DNA from: Nonomuraea aurantiaca
GTDB lineage: Bacteria; Actinomycetota; Actinomycetes; Streptosporangiales; Streptosporangiaceae
Assembly (NCBI RefSeq): GCF_020215705.1
Contig: NZ_JAIWNB010000011.1
Span: 186,001-250,000 of the forward strand
Reading direction: 5' to 3'
DNA: 64,000 nucleotides
The first letter of the stretch is position 1; the number at the start of each line of letters is the position of its first letter. The translations under genes and the position numbers were made by a program. Positions 43,840 to 52,046 of this stretch are shown piece by piece. Below the pieces are notes generated by a model. That model saw only the letters and a list, made by a program, of their open reading frames with translations, ran no database searches and was not told the DNA's origin.

Positions 43840-43878
43840 GGCTGTCAATCGCACCGCGACATCATCGGAGGCCTGGAC

Positions 43879-44334
43879 GTGCCCGAGTTCCTGGACCTGC
43901 ACAGCAAGGCGTCGAAGGCGCTGCGAGCGGCGGCCGAGGCGGCCGTGCGGCGCCACGGGCTGCACCTGGGGCAAGATCACCTGCTTGCCGTGCTGTGGCG
44001 GCAGGACGGCCGTACTCCGGGCGAGGTCGCCGCCGCACTGAACGTCACCACGCCCAACGTGGTCAAGGGGGCCACCCGGATGGCCGCGGCCGGCCTGCTC
44101 ACCCGGCGCCGCGACGACCAGGACAACCGGCTGGTCCGACTGTGGCTCACCGACGCCGGCCGTGCCCTGCAAACTCCCATCGAGAGAGAACGCCGGCTGC
44201 TCGAAGAGCAGATCACCGCCGACCTCACCGAGGCCGAGCGCGAACATCTGCTCAGCGCACTGACGAAGATCCACAGCGCGGCAACCGCCCTGCTGGACAC
44301 CCCCATCGATCGACGCGGCTCCGCCATCACCTGA
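43879..44334 (+). CDS. MarR-family transcriptional regulator
   Basis: 151 residues. Winged helix: HLLAVLWRQDGRTPGEVAAA with recognition helix NVTTPNVVKGATRMAAAGLL and wing RRRDDQDNRLVRLWLTDAGR. GTG 43879 with GGAGG 5 bp upstream. Divergent from the NmrA-like oxidoreductase; probable autoregulator through the 18-bp inverted repeat. Confidence 0.9.
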   Translation: MPEFLDLHSKASKALRAAAEAAVRRHGLHLGQDHLLAVLWRQDGRTPGEVAAALNVTTPNVVKGATRMAAAGLLTRRRDDQDNRLVRLWLTDAGRALQTPIERERRLLEEQITADLTEAEREHLLSALTKIHSAATALLDTPIDRRGSAIT

Positions 44335-44769
44335 CCCTGCGGTCTTCAAGCCATTTCTCCGAGCCAAGCCTCAAGGACTGGTCGTTGATCATGATCCGGC
44401 CTCGCAGGAACGCCAGGTGGAGCACGCAGACGAATGCGGCCCTACAAGTGTGATCAAGCAACAAGAGAGCAACTTGTTGGTCCGGTCAACACACCGGCAT
44501 CACGGAGGCGGGACACGCATTGCGAACTACCGCTATTCCGGGCTCGACGGACTCCTCGTCACCGCCCGGGACAGTTCCGTGCGGCGCTGGCCGTTCGGCG
44601 CCGAGTCGCAGATGCTCGCCCAACTCGATGAGTGGGCACCGCTCGCGTCCGCCGCGACCTGAAACGTCATACCGACTCACGGCAGATCTCATCCAGCGCG
44701 TCGCTCGAGGCGAATGGTGATCAAGCCAGCCGCCGTACCGGCGGAGGCCGAGTCGAAGGGGGTAAGACC
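44335..44769. other. Intergenic region, no gene I can defend
   Basis: An 81-codon frame (44417-44662) and shorter ones exist, but their composition is poor and no motif is visible. A minus-strand stretch near 44335-44420 (reading MINDQSLRLGSEKWLEDR) looks protein-like and may be a fragment of an unknown gene. Confidence 0.35.
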
Positions 44770-45126
44770 GTGAAAAGCCTCAAGTTCCTCAGCGTGGTCT
44801 TGAGCGCACTGATCGCGCTCGTGTTCCTACCTGTCAGCCCGGCCGGCGCGGCCGTCAACACAGTCTGCGCCGGAAGCCTCCCGACTGGCTGGGTCAAGAC
44901 GAACGACTTCTGGGATCCGACGCGCTGCGGAAATCCGTCGAGGATCACCTACAACGTGTGGAACATCGCGTCCTACTACGACCAGCCCGTCGGCGCGATC
45001 ATGACCGTCTGCTCCAACCAGTTGCCCGCCGGCTGGGTCACCATTAACACCCAGTGGGATCCGACGAGTTGTGGCCACCCGTCCCGGATCTCCCAGAACA
45101 TGTGGACCATCCAGCGCCTCTCCTGA
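44770..45126 (+). CDS. Small secreted protein with two Cys-containing repeats
   Basis: 118 residues. A clear signal peptide (KSLKFLSVVLSALIALVFLP ... AGA) is followed by two copies of an about 43-residue unit: VCAGSLPTGWVKTNDFWDPT-RCGNPSRITYNVWNI and VCSNQLPAGWVTINTQWDPT-SCGHPSRISQNMWTI. Each has two Cys, likely one disulfide per unit, and shares the pattern C..LP.GWV..N..WDPT.CG.PSRI..N.W.I. GTG 44770 with GGGGG upstream. Function unknown; possibly extracellular binding or an effector/bacteriocin-like role (inference only). Confidence 0.8.
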   Translation: MKSLKFLSVVLSALIALVFLPVSPAGAAVNTVCAGSLPTGWVKTNDFWDPTRCGNPSRITYNVWNIASYYDQPVGAIMTVCSNQLPAGWVTINTQWDPTSCGHPSRISQNMWTIQRLS

Positions 45127-45331
45127 CGTAGGCGCCGCGCTTCCCGAACCTTCAGAACCAGCCCGGTTGCGGAAGCCGAGATCAATTCCCACCACCCGTC
45201 ACCCAAGTCGCGAGCATGACCGTACGGCATCCGGTCACCGAACTCAGCGAGCCGTTCGGCGGCGGCCCTCTACGCGAAGGCGAGGAGCATCTGCCCGGCT
45301 CGCCCGCTCCTGTCAGGTGATCACCAATGCA

Positions 45332-45643
45332 TCACCTGTGCTCCTGGGCGAGGCGTGCGATCTGGTCGACGGTTCCGAGCGGCACCGTGACCGCGATGTC
45401 CCATGTCTCGTCGTCCTGGCCGATGAGAATCGTCGCTTGCTCCTCGTTTGCCGCCCAGAACACGCGCGCGTCAGCGCAGGTCCCGACTGGAAGTGAGCGG
45501 CGTGCATCCCAATCTGCCTCCTTGATCCCGCGAAGGCGCATCAAATCCGCCAGGGGCGCCCGGATGTTGAGCTCCCAGGCTTCGGTCTGGAGTTTCACCA
45601 CGGCCCCGGAATCACCGGAGTCGTCCAAGGTCACATCAACCAC
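45332..45643 (-). CDS. Hypothetical cytoplasmic protein
   Basis: 103 residues from GTG 45643. Begins VVDVTLDDSGDSGAVVKLQT, then IRAPLADLMRLRGIKEADWD and GQDDETWDIAVTVPLGTVDQ. Acidic, no hydrophobic segments. Not recognised. Strong beta-strand character and a C-terminal helix suggest a small globular protein, perhaps an immunity-like protein, but there is no direct support. Confidence 0.5.
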   Translation of the reverse strand: MVDVTLDDSGDSGAVVKLQTEAWELNIRAPLADLMRLRGIKEADWDARRSLPVGTCADARVFWAANEEQATILIGQDDETWDIAVTVPLGTVDQIARLAQEHR

Positions 45644-45799
45644 GCGGCCATACTCGCACCCGTTGGGCGCCTGATGCCTCGCAGAGATCAACAACTCGCT
45701 GCAATGGTGTAACGGGGCTTTCACGATGAGAGCGGGTGACAAGAATTGAAATACACCGTGTACCTCAGCCACGGACAGACCGGCACAGCCCCACCCGCC

Positions 45800-46069
45800 T
45801 TAGCGATCCTCCCTGAGCCGAGCACTCCCACCGGAGGCTGCTTCCTGCGCATGTGTTTCCTTCGTTGCCTTCTGCAGAATGCGGCAGACGCCTATCAACC
45901 CGAGAAAGAAGCCAGCGAATATCACCCAGGAGTTCAGAGCAGCGCTGGAGGCAGCTGAAAAGGGCATGCCCTGGATGAAGACCTTCTCCCCAAGGACGCC
46001 AAGGAAAGCTCCGCCGGTCGAGGCCGCGAGCGTCGCCAGAAAGATCCATGTTCTTCGGGGGGCGAACAT
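45800..46069 (-). CDS. Small two-helix membrane protein
   Basis: 89 residues from ATG 46069. Helices WIFLATLAASTGGAFLGVLG and SWVIFAGFFLGLIGVCRIL flank a short loop; the tail is charged (KATKETHAQEAASGGSARLR). Not recognised. It could continue upstream to 46141, but that stretch is hydrophilic and lacks a ribosome site. Confidence 0.5.
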   Translation of the reverse strand: MFAPRRTWIFLATLAASTGGAFLGVLGEKVFIQGMPFSAASSAALNSWVIFAGFFLGLIGVCRILQKATKETHAQEAASGGSARLREDR

Positions 46070-46279
46070 GATGTGATCGTATACAAGCGGGATGTGCTTC
46101 CGATGACGTGCCAGCGGGTCGCGGCTGAGCCGAACATCCATACGCGCTGAACCCGCGCGGCCAGCTCGTGGGTCAGAGCGAAGCGGGGCCGGCTACGCTC
46201 CGGGGCGTTCTCCCCCACCGCATAATCGCCCAGGGCCACGATGGCGGCCCACAAGGCACCCCTATCAGGCGCGTTCCTT

Positions 46280-47479
46280 TCATGAAGCGGTCGTCCCACC
46301 CCTGCCCGAGATGCCGGCGACGGCCGCGCTGACCACGGCGAGCGCCGCTCCCACCCACATCACTGCGGAGATTGACACGCCGTCCACAACCCGGCCGCCG
46401 ACGAATGAGCCGAGCGCGATGGAGACGTTGAAGGCGCCGACGAAGAGCGCCGTGCCCATTTCGCCACCACCCGACCGCATGATCCAGAGCTGCAGGGTCA
46501 CTCCTACGCCGCCGTAGCCAAGGCCCCACACCACAAGCACGACCAGGGGCAGGTCGATCAGGGGCAGCGCCGCCGTGGAGAGTGCCATGAGCACGGCCAG
46601 CGTGACCAGAACCGGCTTGGGGCTCCTGGCCGCCCATGCGCCGGCCACGAAGTTGCCGGCCACGCCCGCGGCGCCGTACATGAGGAGGGCGGCGCTGACG
46701 AGGGCGGGACCGGCGTGCGAGACCTGTTCCAGGAACGGCCGGACGTAAGTGTAGGCCGCGAAGTGGCCGGACACGATCAAGACAGTCAGGACGAGGACGA
46801 TCTTGAGCGGGCCGGAGAGCCACGCGAGCCGCCCCTCCGACGCGCGAGCCGGGGCCTCCTGGGGCAACGGCTCGGACGCGCGGGCTCGGGGATCGCCGGG
46901 TAGGGGCGGCAGGGTGGTAGCCAGCAGCGCGAGTAGGGCCAGAGCCAGCACCCCCATGGCGATGAACGCGGTTCGCCACCCCGCGAACGACGAGATGAAC
47001 GTCGCCACAGGCACCCCCAGTACCGACGCCACCGACACCCCGGCCAAGATGATCGACGTGGCCCGCCCGACGGACCCTTCGGGCACCAGTCGCAGGCCGA
47101 GTCCGGCCGCGAAGGCCCAGAACCCGCCGATGCTCACCCCGGTCAGCACTCGGGCGGCCAGCATGACGGGGTAGTTCGGCGCGAACGCACCCGCGAGGTT
47201 GGCCACCGCCAGCAGTGCCATCAGCCCCAGTAGCGTGACGCGCCGGTCGAGCCGTCGGGTGGTGATCGCCAGCACGGGCGCGGACACGGCGGCGACCATC
47301 CCGGGCGCCGACATCATCAGCCCGGCCGTCCCGTCGGAGACGTCAAGGGTGGCGGCGATCGAGGTCAGCAGGCCAACGGGCAGCATCTCGCTGGTCACGA
47401 TGGTGAAGGTGCCCACCGCGACCGAAAACACGGCGAGCCAGCGCGCCCGGGTGGCGGCGGAAACATCGGTCATGGTCAT
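46280..47479 (-). CDS. MFS transporter (AraJ/PbuE-like)
   Basis: 399 residues, 12 helices. N-terminus WLAVFSVAVGTFTIVTSEML and VGLLTSIAATLDVSDGTAGL match DHA1-type exporters of the AraJ/PbuE/chloramphenicol-efflux group; motif A appears as LAITTRRLDRRVTLLG. It is divergent from a LysR regulator with a 91-bp gap and is probably under its control. Confidence 0.9.
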   Translation of the reverse strand: MTMTDVSAATRARWLAVFSVAVGTFTIVTSEMLPVGLLTSIAATLDVSDGTAGLMMSAPGMVAAVSAPVLAITTRRLDRRVTLLGLMALLAVANLAGAFAPNYPVMLAARVLTGVSIGGFWAFAAGLGLRLVPEGSVGRATSIILAGVSVASVLGVPVATFISSFAGWRTAFIAMGVLALALLALLATTLPPLPGDPRARASEPLPQEAPARASEGRLAWLSGPLKIVLVLTVLIVSGHFAAYTYVRPFLEQVSHAGPALVSAALLMYGAAGVAGNFVAGAWAARSPKPVLVTLAVLMALSTAALPLIDLPLVVLVVWGLGYGGVGVTLQLWIMRSGGGEMGTALFVGAFNVSIALGSFVGGRVVDGVSISAVMWVGAALAVVSAAVAGISGRGGTTAS

Positions 47480-47570
47480 GCATGCCAGCTTTCTGCCGGC
47501 CACCAGCGGGAACAATGGCGGAAGCCGAAGGCTTGGTTTAGGTGGGCTAAGCGATCAGATGGAGGTGGGG

Positions 47571-48473
47571 ATGGAATTCAGGGAGCTGGAGTGCTTCGTC
47601 GTGCTCAGTGAGGAGCTGCACTTCGCGCGTACGGCCGAGCGCCTCTACCTGTCACCTGGCCGGGTGAGCCAGCTCATGCGCTCACTGGAGACCAGGATCG
47701 GCGGCCGGCTCTTCCACCGGACCAGCAGGCGCGTGCGCCTCACACCCCTGGGCGAACGTTTCCTGGCTGACCTGCGCCCCTCCTACGACGGCCTCGCGAA
47801 CGCGGTCAGCCGGGCCAAGGCGGCCGCCCGCGAGGTGACCGGCGTGATCAGGCTCGGCTTTTTCGCCACCCCCACGGACGTCGTCATCGGCAGCGTGCGC
47901 GCCTTCGAGCGCCAGTACCCGGGATGCGAGGTGGAGCTGGTGGAGATCCCGCTCTCCGACCCTTTTGGCAAATTGCGGGTCGGGCAGGTGGACATCGCGT
48001 TCACGTTGCTCCCGGTGGACGAGCCCGATCTGGCTACGAGTGAAGGGCTGAACCGGGTCTCGTACCAGCTCGGCCTCTCCTCGCGCCACCCGTTGGCCGC
48101 CCGTGCGAGTATCAGCGCGGAGGAGCTGGCGGACCTGTCCCTGATCGCCCTGGACGGCCCGGCTCCGCGCGCATGGCGCGAGCGTGTGACCCCGTCCGTA
48201 ACCCCTTCCGGCCGTCCCATTCCTCTGGCCGGTACGGTGGCCACCAGCCAGGAGGGCCTGACCCAGGTGGCGCTCAACCGGGGCGGCATGTTGTTCTGCA
48301 CTCCGACGGCGGATCACCATAGGCGCCCGGACGTCAGCTTCGTTCCCGTCGCGGGGTTGCCTCCCTCGATCCTCGGCCTGGCTTGGGTGAAGGCGGCGGA
48401 GACTGCGGCGATCCGTGCGTTCAACGAGGCGGCTGTCGGGCACGCGCTCGGGGCAGCGGTCCTGGTGGCATAA
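47571..48473 (+). CDS. LysR-family transcriptional regulator
   Basis: 300 residues. HTH MEFRELECFVVLSEELHFAR, TAERLYLSPGRVSQLMRSLE and RIGGRLFHRTSRRVRLTPLG. The inducer-binding domain starts VTGVIRLGFFATPTDVVIGS. ATG 47571 is preferred because GGAGG lies 5 bp upstream; that ribosome site overlaps an earlier ATG (47559). It probably controls the divergent MFS exporter. It is the last ordinary chromosomal gene before the island; element DNA begins only 20 bp after its stop. Confidence 0.93.
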   Translation: MEFRELECFVVLSEELHFARTAERLYLSPGRVSQLMRSLETRIGGRLFHRTSRRVRLTPLGERFLADLRPSYDGLANAVSRAKAAAREVTGVIRLGFFATPTDVVIGSVRAFERQYPGCEVELVEIPLSDPFGKLRVGQVDIAFTLLPVDEPDLATSEGLNRVSYQLGLSSRHPLAARASISAEELADLSLIALDGPAPRAWRERVTPSVTPSGRPIPLAGTVATSQEGLTQVALNRGGMLFCTPTADHHRRPDVSFVPVAGLPPSILGLAWVKAAETAAIRAFNEAAVGHALGAAVLVA

Positions 48474-48492
48474 GACATAACGGGCAACAAAA

Positions 48493-48720
48493 TGCCGCGA
48501 AGCGTACGTCCGTGGATTCCAGCTCGCCGAGATCCGTCAGGCCGCCGGTGTCACCCAGGCTGAACTCGCCGACACCTTGGGAGTCAGCCAAGTTCGCGTC
48601 TCCAAGATTGAACACGGCGAGGTATCCGGCATCGACGTCGTGCGAGAGTACATCGCCGCGATCGAGGGGCACTTGGATCTCGTAGCTACACTCGGCGACC
48701 GAACCTGGAAGGTCGCCTGA
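48493..48720 (+). pseudogene. Truncated HigA-like antitoxin (orphan copy)
   Basis: Encodes only the C-terminal 75 residues of an XRE antitoxin (REAYVRGFQLAEIRQAAGVT ... GDRTWKVA) that is nearly identical to higA at 58047. The N-terminus and the toxin gene are absent. Similarity to the 58.1-58.6 kb segment begins at 48494 (equivalent to 58153) and continues through the following att copy, so this is one end of a duplicated element, cut just after lysR. Confidence 0.85.
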
Positions 48721-48797
48721 GGGGGCGCGCCGATCTGTGGCCAAGTAGTTCAGAGCTTCGACAGCCCCAACACGAGCCCCTACCTGGGCTTTCCTAT

Positions 48798-48841
48798 GAG
48801 AGCGGGTGACGGGAATCGAACCCGCGCTGCCAGCTTGGGAA
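48798..48841 (-). repeat. tRNA-Gly 3'-half att copy 1 (leftmost)
   Basis: GAGCGGGTGACGGGAATCGA... through CAGCTTGGGAA, i.e. the anticodon loop to the 3' end of the tRNA at 61745, with one mismatch (GCTGCCAGC for GCTGTCAGC). It is preceded by a terminator-like ACCTGGGCTTT. This is the outermost recognisable att copy. Confidence 0.9.
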
Positions 48842-48942
48842 CTCCTTCAAGATCATAGCCTCTGACCCGGGGAAATACTGGCCTGGTCGTATGCCGGTCG
48901 AGTGACCGTGAGTTCCCGCGACTTCCCCGTGGTCGCCAACCG

Positions 48943-48963
48943 AACGGGCACGCAACGGGCACG
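48943..48963. repeat. Arm-site pair next to att copy 1
   Basis: AACGGGCACG at 48943-48952 and 48954-48963, period 11. It is the same type as the pair near att copy 6 and the pair at the end of the intact integrase gene. Confidence 0.75.
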
Positions 48964-49042
48964 GGTTGCCCGACCTACTGGTCAGAAATCCGCACCGACG
49001 TTTTCTCGGCCGCTGAGGGAGCAGTAGTGCAAAAATTGATCT

Positions 49043-49432
49043 ATGCGGTACTTCACTGAGACGGGCTGGACCGCGATCTTCACCGGGATGGAGACTGAGA
49101 CCGGACGCATGCGACCGGTGGAGGCATGGGATCCGACTACTGGGGTGGCGCTTGTAGTGGATCCCCAAAGGGGTGCGCTGCGTCCCGTCACCGACTGGCC
49201 GGACTTCTCCCATCTGGAACGGGGAGAGCGTGTTGTGAGTGTCATCCCAGGGGGTGGGTGGCGTACTCACTGGAACGAGGGATACGACGGCACGCCGGTG
49301 ACCGAGGCGGTACTTGCTTGGCTTGTCCATAGTGACGGCCGAGCCACTCCCATCAGCGTTGAGCCTGATGGCAACGTGAGCACGGCGGAGTTGGCTGATC
49401 GTACTCTCGCGCCCGGACGGAATCTGGACTGA
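49043..49432 (+). CDS. Hypothetical cargo protein
   Basis: 129 residues, no hydrophobic segment. MRYFTETGWTAIFTGMETET, DWPDFSHLERGERVVSVIPG and EAVLAWLVHSDGRATPISVE. Short beta-rich protein, not recognised. It is the only gene between att copies 1 and 2, so it is cargo of a collapsed element. Confidence 0.55.
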   Translation: MRYFTETGWTAIFTGMETETGRMRPVEAWDPTTGVALVVDPQRGALRPVTDWPDFSHLERGERVVSVIPGGGWRTHWNEGYDGTPVTEAVLAWLVHSDGRATPISVEPDGNVSTAELADRTLAPGRNLD

Positions 49433-49492
49433 GTCGATTGCAGGCAAGAGGCTCGGGTCTGGACCCGTGATCCTGAGCTGACCTTCTTATTT

Positions 49493-49536
49493 GGAGCGGG
49501 TGACGGGGTATTGAACCCGCGCTGTCAGCTTGGGAA
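49493..49536 (-). repeat. tRNA-Gly 3'-half att copy 2
   Basis: GGAGCGGGTGACGGGGTATT then GAACCCGCGCTGTCAGCTTGGGAA. The T-loop part carries changes (GGGTATTGAA for GGAATCGAA), making it the most diverged copy. One degenerate arm repeat, TAATGGCCCG, lies at 49624-49633. Confidence 0.85.
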
Positions 49537-49637
49537 CTGCATCGATCACGGCCCACTGGGGCCCGCTGATCTGGGCAGTGAACTGGTCCTGAGTAACCGT
49601 GATTAACTCCTAGGCACCCCTGTTAATGGCCCGGCGA

Positions 49638-50096
49638 TCACGACTCTGAGCTGTACTTCTCCTTCGGCTCAGCTAGGTTTCGCCGTTGATGCAGCCTGTG
49701 AAACCGGAAGACAGTTTCACGTTGTTGCTCGATTGAAGCGATCTCGTGGGGCTGAGCCGGTGCGAACAAGTCGACTTCCTCGTGTGCGCACCCCGGAGGT
49801 TTGGATGCCAAGACGTATCCGAAGCGGCCGTTGGTGAACTGTCGGAGTTGGCCTGATGGCCAGACATCCGCTCGTGCTCCTTGGCAGCAGAGATTGAGCT
49901 CTTCGGCTTCTAACCGACGGCGGAGATCGATGAGGCAATCCAGTAGGTACTCGCCCCCCACATCCAATAGGAGGCTGCGGCACCTGAGTGTGAGCCGTGC
50001 AGGCACGGAGTCATAGAGCGTGAGGGTCGCCACTGTGGTTCTGCCCTCGCGGTCGACAACGTTTAGTTGGAGGACTTCATCGGATGATGTCTGCAC
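49638..50096 (-). CDS. Hypothetical cargo protein
   Basis: 152 residues from GTG 50096. LLLDVGGEYLLDCLIDLRRR and EAEELNLCCQGARADVWPSG are the best-defined parts; the CCQGAR...PSGQ.R pattern recurs in actinomycete proteins of unknown function as far as I recall. Lies between att copies 2 and 3. Confidence 0.55.
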   Translation of the reverse strand: MQTSSDEVLQLNVVDREGRTTVATLTLYDSVPARLTLRCRSLLLDVGGEYLLDCLIDLRRRLEAEELNLCCQGARADVWPSGQLRQFTNGRFGYVLASKPPGCAHEEVDLFAPAQPHEIASIEQQRETVFRFHRLHQRRNLAEPKEKYSSES

Positions 50097-50180
50097 AGAC
50101 GACCAGCCTAGGGCTGGCGCAACCGCTGTCGGCTACCTGGTGGTGACCAGATATGACAACGGTGATCAGCCACGTTACCC

Positions 50181-50440
50181 GGTGAGCCAGGGTGAGGAAC
50201 GAATCCTGGATCGTCGATCGCCTCCAAGCACTTACGGAGGCCGGCCACGTCGTGGCGATCGTGAGGGCTACGTCTGTGTGGCGGCGTGGCAATCCCGGTG
50301 GGAGCGTTCGGTCGGTTCGGCGCGGCAGGTGTGCGGCGCTCGGCCCGATGTCCCGCCGCCGTCCGGGACCGGCCCCCAGGACGCACGCCCGGACGGCGGG
50401 CGGGCAGAGGGCCGGGTGTGGCGGCGCGTGCGCCGCTGAT
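50181..50440. repeat. Repeated element block with conserved hairpin, copy A
   Basis: GTGAGCCAGGGTGAGGAAC at the start is shared with 59438. The hairpin spans 50341-50414: outer stem CGGCCC/GGGCCG, inner stem CCCGCCGCCGTCCGGG / CCCGGACGGCGGGCGGG, 20-nt loop at 50368-50387 containing ACCGGCCCCCAG. Copies B (55380) and C (59589) share the loop and have compensating stem changes. Confidence 0.7.
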
Positions 50441-50475
50441 ACCTATGAGAACAATTCGGCAGTGTGAGCGGGGTG

Positions 50476-50645
50476 GCCGACTGCGTTGAGGTTCGTGCGA
50501 CTGTGGATAGCTGTGAGCTGGCGGACCAGATGTGTTCAGCAGTTGTGGGGCCGCCGGTTGGCTGCGGCGGCTCAGGTGCCGGCGCCGATCGTCTTGACCT
50601 ACTGGTGGGGCGGCGAGGGACAGCGAGCCGAACTCAGGTCGACAA
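50476..50645 (+). pseudogene. Broken CutA-like gene
   Basis: One frame reads VEVRATVDSCELADQMCSAV and, after a frameshift near 50550, another reads RRLAAAAQVPAPIVLTYWWG. Together they match the first half of a CutA1-like divalent-ion-tolerance protein (V.VTTP...A..IA..LVE.RLAA......I.S.Y.W.GE). The second half is missing. Assigned from motif pattern, moderate certainty. Confidence 0.5.
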
Positions 50646-50862
50646 AGGAACTACCCCCAGCGGGCCCAGCGATCGGGGAGCTTGAGGGGGCAGCCTCTCG
50701 TTTCGGGGTTTGGGGCGAAGCCCCAATAGACACCGTCTGAGCTTGATCGGCGCGAAGCGCCCCCGTGAGCGAAGGCGATGCAGTTGGGCGGGGGCCGCGC
50801 CCCCACTGGATACAGGCTGAGCTCTTGAGCGCGAAGCGCCCTCTGGCGAAGGCCTTGCTAGT

Positions 50863-50905
50863 GGAGCGGGTGACGGGAATCGAACCCGCGCTGTCAGCTT
50901 GGGAA
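50863..50905 (-). repeat. tRNA-Gly 3'-half att copy 3
   Basis: GGAGCGGGTGACGGGAATCG through GTCAGCTTGGGAA, exact over the anticodon-loop-to-3'-end part. It is followed by CTGCATCGATCACGGCC, also seen after copy 2, and by the conserved GTGATTGACCCCTCGTTACC block. Confidence 0.92.
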
Positions 50906-50990
50906 CTGCATCGATCACGGCCTGAGGAAGCGCTGAGCTGGTCAGAAGACTGGTCGTTAGTAATCGTGATTGACCCCTCGTTACCCCTCT

Positions 50991-51012
50991 TAATGGGGCC
51001 GCTAATGGCCCG
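50991..51012. repeat. Degenerate arm-site pair next to att copy 3
   Basis: TAATGGGGCC (50991-51000) and TAATGGCCCG (51003-51012), period 12 rather than 11; a variant arm type. Confidence 0.55.
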
Positions 51013-51062
51013 AGGCATTGTCAAATCCTGTGGACTGACCCGACAGCCCAATGGCCGGTCGA

Positions 51063-52046
51063 TCAAGCAAGCGGCTTGCGGTAACGGACGTACTCGTTCC
51101 GCCGCTGGAACCCCACACTCTCGTAAAGGTCGTAGGACCGGTGCGGATTTGCCGTGCCCGTAAACAGCCGAGCGGTCGTTGCACCCTGCTCGCGAAGGCT
51201 CCGCAGCCCGTCCAGCAGCAGGACCCGGCCGATTCCGAGGCGTCGCTGGTCCGTCCGGACACTCAGCTCTTCCACCTCGCCCACGGTGTGGTCGTGACGG
51301 CGGATGGAGCAGAGGGCGACGCCGACCATGTCCTGCCCGTTCCAGGCAGCCCTCCAGCATGCCGGGTCGGCGGTGTCGACGAAGTCCTGGAAAGGCCATC
51401 TCCGAGTGGAACCGCGGTCCGCGTACGAATCGACGACCGTCCTCCAGGCTGCACGGTAGTGGCTTGTCCCGATCGGCCCTGTCCGTATCCCGGCCGGCAG
51501 CTCGCTGCCTGGCTCGGGCACCTGCCGCAGATCGCCCAGCTCCATCTCGACCAGGCTGAAGACACGTCGGTAGCCGGCTGCGCGCAGAAGTGCCGTGGCG
51601 TCCTGCTCGGAGGCCATGGCGTTCGCGCCGATCACTGCCGTCCGCGCCGTTCCATGCTGTTTGACGAGCTGGCGGATCCGCTCTTCGGCCCAGCTCAGCA
51701 TGGCTGAGCCGATGCCCTGGCCGCGATGCCCGGGCAGGAGGTAGCCGCGGTGCAGGTACAGCCACGTATCGTCCCGCTCTTGCCACCACCGGATCGTCGA
51801 GTAGCCGACGACGCTCCCGTCGAGCACCACCAGGATCTGGTTCTTGGACGGCTCCTCCAACTTGGCAGAAGCTTCGGCGATCTCGGCCGCTGTCGGGAGC
51901 CCCTCCACTACCGAATGGACATCGACCCGGTCCCGTTCAACACACCCCAGCCGCACCGCGGCCATGGCGCCGTGGTCTTCGTCGCCGCGATACGGCCGGA
52001 ACCCGAGGCCGACCGGAAGGTCCTGTCCTGCCGTGCCATCCAACAT
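51063..52046 (-). CDS. Double-GNAT acetyltransferase (mycothiol-synthase-like)
   Basis: 327 residues with two GNAT domains in tandem. N-terminal loop LLPGHRGQGIGSAMLSWAEE and C-terminal loop VRTDQRRLGIGRVLLLDGLR are the acetyl-CoA sites; the last strand is NPHRSYDLYESVGFQRRN. The architecture matches MshD-like or antibiotic/metabolite acetyltransferases. Its start codon lies at the very edge of the IS256 element, so its promoter, and possibly a few codons, have been replaced. Confidence 0.82.
   Translation of the reverse strand: MLDGTAGQDLPVGLGFRPYRGDEDHGAMAAVRLGCVERDRVDVHSVVEGLPTAAEIAEASAKLEEPSKNQILVVLDGSVVGYSTIRWWQERDDTWLYLHRGYLLPGHRGQGIGSAMLSWAEERIRQLVKQHGTARTAVIGANAMASEQDATALLRAAGYRRVFSLVEMELGDLRQVPEPGSELPAGIRTGPIGTSHYRAAWRTVVDSYADRGSTRRWPFQDFVDTADPACWRAAWNGQDMVGVALCSIRRHDHTVGEVEELSVRTDQRRLGIGRVLLLDGLRSLREQGATTARLFTGTANPHRSYDLYESVGFQRRNEYVRYRKPLA

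Noticed and set aside
44417..44662. 81-codon frame after marR
   Set aside because: No ribosome site, no recognisable fold, and overlapping frames of similar size; not enough to call a gene.
45744..45800. Possible continuation of the small membrane protein at 45800 into neighbouring frames
   Set aside because: The stop codon is clear and the next frame has no similarity; no frameshift needs to be assumed.
50690..50860. Several GGCGCGAAGCGCC-like hairpins before att copy 3
   Set aside because: Short GC palindromes of this kind are frequent in such DNA; I saw no spacing or loop conservation that would separate them from background.
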